In this document: positions 3,850 through 8,635 of the stretch, piece after piece
Layout: each line of letters opens with the position of its first letter
Numbering within the stretch: position 1 is the first letter of the stretch
Source of the DNA: a bacterium
Lineage (GTDB): Bacteria > Patescibacteriota > Minisyncoccia > Phycocordibacterales > UBA1550
Direction: 5' to 3'
Length of the DNA stretch: 8,635 nt
NCBI GenBank assembly: GCA_021823825.1
Contig: JAKANJ010000020.1
Location: forward strand, 1 to 8,635
Translations under genes and position numbers: made by a program
The notes under the pieces: model-generated
What the model saw: the letters and a program-made list of their open reading frames with translations, nothing else
Databases searched by the model: none
Told to the model about the DNA's origin: nothing

Positions 3850-5949
3850 ATGAAACAAAAATCAATATTACAATCGTTTACGTTTGCTATCGCATCCGCG
3901 TTTCTTCTGTTTGCGTTTGCAGGAAATATTTCTGCTTCAGTAACTCCCACCTTGTCCCTTTCAGCTACGGGAACGAGCGACTTGGTACAAGTCAACGTGA
4001 CGGGCGATCCAAGTTCAAGCGTTATCCTTTACTACACACCATCAACATCCGGCCTGCAAGTCGCAGCAATCGGCAACACAAATGCATCGGGAATATTTTC
4101 AAGCACGGTAAGTAGCGCGACCTACGGTCTCACAACAGGAAATTCTGTTTACGTTTCAGTAGGTGGCATCAACGGTCCCAAGTCAGCAGTTACGACATGG
4201 CCAACCGTAAGCACCACTGCTTCAAGTTTGCTTACATTGAGTCAGGCGGGGCTAGCACTTTCTGTTGGTCAGACAAGTGTTGTTACCGCAACGAATAATA
4301 CCCAGAATGCTCTCTATGTCTCAAATAATTCAAATTCTGCTGTTGCATCTGCCGCAATAAACGGAAACCAGATTACAGTTCTTGCTCTTGGGTACGGCTC
4401 TACAAATATCACTGTTTGTACTGTCGGGAATACAACAAATTGCCCAAACTTAAATGTAACTGTCCAAAATGGTAGCACGCAAGCATTGGCACTCAGCCAA
4501 AACAACGTATCAGTTTCTTACGGACAAAATACTTCGGTAACCATTAGCGGTGGAAACGGATCCTACATTGTTTCCAACAACTCAAGTTCCGGTAATATTT
4601 CAACAAGCATTACGGGCAATACTCTTTTGATTGGCGGTAACAGTGCTGCAAGCGGAACGTACTCTGTCACCGTATGCTCATCAGACATGAGCTCTTGTGG
4701 AGTCGTTAATGTCACCCTCGGAACAACCACCTCGTCCACTATTTCATTTAGCCAAACCGCACCATCATTGTCTGTTGGACAATCAGTGACCGTAACCGTG
4801 AGCGGAAACACAACAGGAACCTACTACATTTCTTCAAACTCTAATCCTGGTGTTGTCCAAGCAAGTATTTCAGGAAACAGTCTTACGCTACTTGGCTCGG
4901 CTAGCGGCACTGCAACAATCAATGTTTGCGCTTCATCAGGCGGTTGCAACAGCCTGACTGTAACGGTTAACAACTCAAACTCAAGTCTCGTGTATTTGAG
5001 CCAAAGTACCTTGTCGGTTGCCGTAGGCCAAACAACAAGCGTTACAATCGCTGGTGGTTCCACTCCTTATGTTCTCCTTACCGCATCAAACACGGTTTTT
5101 CAGGCAGGTATTTCAGGTAATGCATTATATGTTACAGGAGTGAGCGTCGGTTCTGCGCAGATAACGGTATGCTCGGCGGGGAGCACAGGTTGCACGTCAC
5201 TATCACTTCAAGTTACCGGCACACAAACGACCCCTGCCCCATCAGTCGCAACTTCTTTTTTAAGTTTAAGTCCCTCTCAACCAGTACTTAGCGTCGGACA
5301 GAGTACGAGCATTTCCATTTCGGGTGGCGCAGGAAGTGGTTACTCCGTAGCCTACAATTCAAATTCAAACATTGTGCAGGCAAGCATGAATGGAAATCTT
5401 CTTTCCCTACACGGACTCGGAAACGGTGCTGCAGTTATTGTTGTCTGTGATGCCTCGTCCGACTGTGGGGCACTTTCTGTTTCTGTAGGTACCGTTTCAA
5501 ACACTGCAACGAACACGGGAACAACAAGCACGGGTCTTCCCTCAGGATGTACATCCACTTCTGGATATAGCAGTACAACAGGAGTGTCCTGTGGTTTAGG
5601 AAATACTAATGCAAACACCGTGCTCCCAGAAGGATGTGTGTCATCCTCTGGATACAGCATACTAACAGGGGTGTCATGCGATATCGGGGTTTCTGTTACC
5701 ACTCCTACAACCCCTGCTACCCCATCAACAAAATATCAATTCACTTCATTTTTGAGTGAAGGGGCGTCGGGAAACGAAATTCTTGAGCTACAACAAAGAC
5801 TTACCGATCTTGGTTATTACCAGGGTCCTATAAATGGGAAGTTTGGACCTCTCACCGCAGCGGGAGTTTCTGCCCTCCAGAGAGCGCACGGAATTTCCGT
5901 TAGGGGCTATGTTGGCCCAGCAACGCGCGCGATACTCAATGCATACTAG
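3850..5949 (+). CDS. secreted Ser/Thr-rich repeat protein with C-terminal peptidoglycan-binding domain
   Basis: 699 residues. A signal peptide (about 1-29: basic start, hydrophobic FAIASAFLLFAFAG, cleavage near SA|SV) is followed by a beta-rich domain (31-120). Next come five tandem repeats of about 80 residues (near 127-206, 212-290, 297-373, 380-456, 470-547), each opening LSLSQ..LSVGQ and closing with a cysteine pair (190/198, 276/283, 360/366, 441/448, 533/539). They look like bacterial Ig-like (Big-type) strands, with the pair probably forming a disulfide. Two motifs GC-x-S-x-SGYS..TGVSC (566-581, 595-610) and a Thr/Pro linker lead to a PG_binding_1 domain (630-699: EILELQQRLTDLGYY, GKFGPLTAAGV, GPATRAILN). 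It is probably exported and held at the cell wall as a surface or adhesive fibre. The ATG has no SD. It ends before a terminator and stands alone on this strand. Confidence 0.9.
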   Translation: MKQKSILQSFTFAIASAFLLFAFAGNISASVTPTLSLSATGTSDLVQVNVTGDPSSSVILYYTPSTSGLQVAAIGNTNASGIFSSTVSSATYGLTTGNSVYVSVGGINGPKSAVTTWPTVSTTASSLLTLSQAGLALSVGQTSVVTATNNTQNALYVSNNSNSAVASAAINGNQITVLALGYGSTNITVCTVGNTTNCPNLNVTVQNGSTQALALSQNNVSVSYGQNTSVTISGGNGSYIVSNNSSSGNISTSITGNTLLIGGNSAASGTYSVTVCSSDMSSCGVVNVTLGTTTSSTISFSQTAPSLSVGQSVTVTVSGNTTGTYYISSNSNPGVVQASISGNSLTLLGSASGTATINVCASSGGCNSLTVTVNNSNSSLVYLSQSTLSVAVGQTTSVTIAGGSTPYVLLTASNTVFQAGISGNALYVTGVSVGSAQITVCSAGSTGCTSLSLQVTGTQTTPAPSVATSFLSLSPSQPVLSVGQSTSISISGGAGSGYSVAYNSNSNIVQASMNGNLLSLHGLGNGAAVIVVCDASSDCGALSVSVGTVSNTATNTGTTSTGLPSGCTSTSGYSSTTGVSCGLGNTNANTVLPEGCVSSSGYSILTGVSCDIGVSVTTPTTPATPSTKYQFTSFLSEGASGNEILELQQRLTDLGYYQGPINGKFGPLTAAGVSALQRAHGISVRGYVGPATRAILNAY

Positions 5950-6027
5950 TTACCGAGAAAGAAACGACGAGGTAAGAAACAAAATCGTATTGAGTAAGAA
6001 GAAAAGCTGACGCCAGTCTCTATCTAC

Positions 6028-6062
6028 AACAAAAACCAGTTCACCGCGAACTGGTTTTTGTT
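6028..6062. terminator. bidirectional terminator between convergent genes
   Basis: A 15-bp perfect stem (AACAAAAACCAGTTC 6028-6042 against 6048-6062) has a 5-base loop. The A-rich and T-rich outer parts give a T-run in either direction. It lies 78 bases after the repeat-protein stop and 30 bases beyond the end of the convergent PAS gene, so it can serve both. Confidence 0.9.
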
Positions 6063-6092
6063 ATTAAGGAGTGATGTCAACATGCTAGCCTC

Positions 6093-6881
6093 TTAACCCT
6101 TAGTCTGTTTCTTAAGCTCTTCTATCTCATTTTTTAGTTCTGCCATTCGCAGTTCTCGATTGACCATAAAACCATTGAGGCGCTCCAACTCTTTTACCTT
6201 CTTTTCCAGTGTCTCTTCTGCTTCCTTTCTGTTGGTGATATCCATACGTACACCGAGCATGCGCGTCGCCTTCCCTTGTTTGTCGCGCTCAATCACAAAT
6301 CCAATGGTATGTATCCACCGATATGAACCATCGGCATGCATTATTCGCGCTTCGTACTCATATCGCGTTTCTTTTCCACTCAAAACATCTTTGATTTTAG
6401 TATTAACAGTTCCCTTGTCGTCAGGATGAAAACGCTCAACCCAAATAGCGCGGTCGACAGGTCCATCTTCTGGTGGGTATCCGAGCATTGTGAAATAGCG
6501 TGATGACGCATAGTACACATCTTGTACAAGATTCCAATCCCATGTGCCGATTCCTGTCGCGTCGAGCGTCAGCTTTAAGCGCTCCTCACTTTTATGCAGT
6601 GCATCCCATACTTTTTTATGCTCCACTTCTTCAGCTGCAATTTTATTGAGAGCTCCAGCAATAAATAAATAAAGGAGGATTCCAACTACAATCGTGTACG
6701 CCCAGCCTTTCATCGTTGAGATATATAGTTCTGTTGCCGGATTTGTGAGCAGGAGCCGATCAGAAAAAAGAATCCACAACGCGCTTAGTACGATATATCC
6801 AATTGTTATTTTTAACGCTTGTCTATTAAGAGTAAAATGTGTCATTTTATTTTCTATTAAATTGCATCGGGGGGCGCCCAC
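6093..6881 (-). CDS. membrane PAS-domain sensor protein lacking an output domain
   Basis: 262 residues from the GTG at 6881. Two membrane helices (about 24-40 and 61-79) with a short outer loop carry ALWILFSDRLLL, a membrane module common in front of PAS sensors. One PAS domain with its PAC end follows (about 98-220; TWDWNL, FHPDDK, DGSYRWIHTIG, GVRMDITNRKEAE). A coiled-coil tail ends LNGFMVNRELRMAELKNEIE. There is no HisKA, HATPase, GGDEF, EAL or methyl-accepting region, so it probably signals through a partner. GTG 6881 has a GGAAGG SD five bases upstream; the ATG at 6845 (MTHFTLNR) is an alternative and gives a more typical start for this module. The upstream PAS gene ends 18 bases before the GTG, with a TAATG overlap starting a 17-codon frame in between, so they form an operon with likely coupled translation. 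Confidence 0.88.
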   Translation of the reverse strand: MGAPRCNLIENKMTHFTLNRQALKITIGYIVLSALWILFSDRLLLTNPATELYISTMKGWAYTIVVGILLYLFIAGALNKIAAEEVEHKKVWDALHKSEERLKLTLDATGIGTWDWNLVQDVYYASSRYFTMLGYPPEDGPVDRAIWVERFHPDDKGTVNTKIKDVLSGKETRYEYEARIMHADGSYRWIHTIGFVIERDKQGKATRMLGVRMDITNRKEAEETLEKKVKELERLNGFMVNRELRMAELKNEIEELKKQTKG

Positions 6882-6899
6882 CAGTACCTTCCGCGAACA

Positions 6900-8635
6900 T
6901 TACTTTTTGTCAATCTGAGACCGCAACCTCTCTATTTCATTTTTCAAATCAGCCATTTTTATTTCTCTTCCCACCATAAACCTATTAAGTTTCTCCACCT
7001 CCTCATATTTATTTCTTAATTCATTTTCTGATTTAATACGCTCAGCTTCACGCTCAAAATTATCAAGTGCATAACTTATATTCATTGTCATTTCCAGCAA
7101 TAAACGTTGTGCGTCCTCATCAAAAACTTCCTTTTCACCAGAGTGTAAGGCAAGTGCGCCGACCGCCTGACCTCCCCGATAAATTGGTAGCGAAGCAGAC
7201 GATCCCCATTTTGTACCACGCCCCTCATCTCGCCATGGTTTTGTAGCAGGGTCGTTCTGAAAATCCTGGCACCAATACGGTCGCTTTTCCCGAATTGCAA
7301 TCCCTGTCGGGCCGTGGCCAAAAGGTGTTCCGACGTCTATCGAGATAGATATGTTCTTTAAGTGTTCAGCATCGGCACCATCACTTGCAATGATACGGAT
7401 TAATTTAGTTTCGGGATCCACAAAGCCCATCCACGCCATGCGTATATGGTCAAAATGTATAACATCACTACAAATTTTCTGAAAAAGTTCCTGTTCCGTC
7501 TTGCTGTGAACAATGGCTTGGTTACAATTACTCAATATTTCATACAAATTTGCCAACCGCTTAATCCTTTCCTCTTCCTCATGGTGCCTTGTAATATCAC
7601 GTGCAGTTGCGTAAGTATTGCCACTCTCTTTGTCATAGTTGGCTCGCCACGAAAGAAGACAAATACTTCCATCTTTACGAATAAAACGATTTTCAAAATC
7701 AAGAACGTGTCCAGAGGTAATGCGTTTATCCAACTCCGTGAGGGTCAGCTGTTTATCATCTTTGTGGATAAAATCAATAAATGCCTTTGAGAGAAGTTCC
7801 TCCTGGGAATACCCGAGGACGGTAGTGCAAGCTGGATTTACTTTTATAAAATTACCTTTAGTATCGGCGATGACCATAATATCAGTGGCAAGCTGGAAAA
7901 AACTAAAGTATTGCTCTTTTTCCATAACCATCGCTCTTTGTTCAGTCGTGTCTCTAAAAACACCGAGATTGCATCGTACTCCATCAATGGTAACACTGGA
8001 GGTGTTTACGTCTGCATAAAAAATACTTCCGTCCTTCCTCTTTACTGGAATATCTCTTATTACGCCGATTTCGCCGGAAGATTGTTTGATAAATTGCTCA
8101 AGAATTTTATCTAGGTTTTCTGCAGGGTGGATGTCTGACAAGCCAAGGGTTTTCAGCTCTTCTGTTGTGTAGCCCAGCATCCGTGATATCGCCTTGTTGC
8201 CCAATACAAACTTTTTGTCCTCAAGCCGAGCCAAAAGCAACCCGTCATTTACATTGTTAAAAATGATTTCAAATTTTTCCTCTGCAGACTTTAGTACCGC
8301 CTCCTGAAGCTTTTTACGCTCAGTGATATCACGTACGAGTGCATGGAGGTACACCTTGCCACCTGATTCAATTTTTGAAAGCAGAACCTCCGCGGGAAAG
8401 TCCTCACCGTCAATTCTCTTATGCGTCCATTCAAAAAAACTTGACCCTTTGAGCATGGCCTCGTCTATCATCTCAATTGCTTTTCCCATGGAAATACTCC
8501 CGTCTGGCTGCAATTTGGGCGACAGCTCCCAAGGGGGGTACCTTAAAAAATCTTCTTCATCTTTTGCGCCAAACATTTTCACCGTGGCTGGATTGGCCGA
8601 TTTAAATTTCCACGACGGAGGCTCCAGCGTCATGC
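6900..8635 (-). CDS. multi-PAS/GAF sensor protein, N-terminus outside the window
   Basis: 577 residues are visible from an internal Met; the frame is open to the right edge. MTLEPPSWKFKSANPAT is the inside of a PAS domain, so the real start lies beyond. Counting from that Met: PAS 1 (1-105, ending VRDITERKKLQ), PAS 2 (118-232, ending FRDTTEQRA), PAS 3 (241-348, ending ARDITRHHEEE), a GAF domain (about 365-526, with GPTGIAIREKRPYWCQDF and WGSSASLPIYRGGQAVGALALHS), then a coiled coil ending LNRFMVGREIKMADLKNEIE. It has no membrane segment in the visible part and no kinase, cyclase or phosphodiesterase domain after the GAF. The protein probably senses ligands or redox state in the cytosol and passes the signal through its tail. 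Its stop overlaps an ATG (TAATG) and the next PAS gene follows in an operon; the promoter is not in the window. Confidence 0.92.
   Translation of the reverse strand, partial: MTLEPPSWKFKSANPATVKMFGAKDEEDFLRYPPWELSPKLQPDGSISMGKAIEMIDEAMLKGSSFFEWTHKRIDGEDFPAEVLLSKIESGGKVYLHALVRDITERKKLQEAVLKSAEEKFEIIFNNVNDGLLLARLEDKKFVLGNKAISRMLGYTTEELKTLGLSDIHPAENLDKILEQFIKQSSGEIGVIRDIPVKRKDGSIFYADVNTSSVTIDGVRCNLGVFRDTTEQRAMVMEKEQYFSFFQLATDIMVIADTKGNFIKVNPACTTVLGYSQEELLSKAFIDFIHKDDKQLTLTELDKRITSGHVLDFENRFIRKDGSICLLSWRANYDKESGNTYATARDITRHHEEEERIKRLANLYEILSNCNQAIVHSKTEQELFQKICSDVIHFDHIRMAWMGFVDPETKLIRIIASDGADAEHLKNISISIDVGTPFGHGPTGIAIREKRPYWCQDFQNDPATKPWRDEGRGTKWGSSASLPIYRGGQAVGALALHSGEKEVFDEDAQRLLLEMTMNISYALDNFEREAERIKSENELRNKYEEVEKLNRFMVGREIKMADLKNEIERLRSQIDKK

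Noticed and set aside
3727..3858. Longer HNH protein starting at 3858
   Set aside because: The extra 44 residues overlap both divergent promoters and do not look like the family's N-terminus, which begins near the KTIRDLIYWEYAK block.
4314..5702. Several minus-strand open frames across the secreted repeat-protein gene
   Set aside because: They recur at the same place in each repeat, as expected for antisense shadows of a repetitive Ser/Thr-rich sequence.
6093..8635. Calling the PAS proteins histidine kinases
   Set aside because: No HisKA H-box and no HATPase N, G1 or G2 motifs are present before the stop codons.
1..8635. CRISPR array or transposon
   Set aside because: No regularly spaced direct repeats, no transposase or integrase frame and no terminal inverted repeats with target duplication were seen.

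Overview
The window most resembles a chromosomal segment of a Patescibacteria/CPR bacterium, probably Parcubacteria-like. This is inferred from gene content and style: a serine/threonine-rich secreted protein with GC-x-S-x-SGY...GVSC repeats and a C-terminal peptidoglycan-binding domain, PAS proteins ending in a FMVxRE-type coiled tail, short genes with many strong hairpin terminators, and several promoters placed so that the mRNA would start at or within a few bases of the start codon. TGA is used as a stop, so the code looks like table 11 rather than the TGA=Gly code of Gracilibacteria/SR1. No 16S gene or taxonomic marker other than smpB/ssrA is present, so the placement is tentative.

Layout. 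1-44 (-): possible start of a gene leaving the left edge. 155-979 (-): two small genes, each with its own TTGACA promoter, Shine-Dalgarno (SD) sequence and hairpin terminator. One encodes a membrane-anchored four-cysteine protein; the other encodes an unrecognised Arg-rich peptide. 973-1925 (+): smpB, then the one-piece tmRNA gene ssrA with an unusually long 28-residue tag, then a 20-bp perfect terminator hairpin. 1926-2131: hairpin-rich intergenic DNA that includes an inverted copy of the tmRNA 3' end. 2132-3726 (-): three accessory-type genes: a conserved hypothetical with a TPR-like end, a superinfection-immunity-type membrane protein, and an HNH endonuclease. 3815-6062 (+): a large secreted repeat protein with a peptidoglycan-binding domain, then a bidirectional terminator. 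6093-8635 (-): two PAS sensor genes in an operon, the upstream one cut by the window edge.

How the genes relate. SmpB and tmRNA together form the trans-translation ribosome-rescue system and lie 25 bp apart. The three accessory genes follow ssrA on the opposite strand and look like an island of mobile or defence character, but no integrase or att direct repeat is visible. The two PAS proteins carry sensing modules (one with two membrane helices, one with three PAS and a GAF) and share a C-terminal motif, but neither has a kinase or other output domain within the window. The most unusual items are the long tmRNA tag, the inverted repeat around the ssrA terminator, the perfect palindrome inside the coding sequence at 2182-2224, the mixture of leaderless-looking and SD-led genes, and the TAATG minicistron between the two PAS genes.
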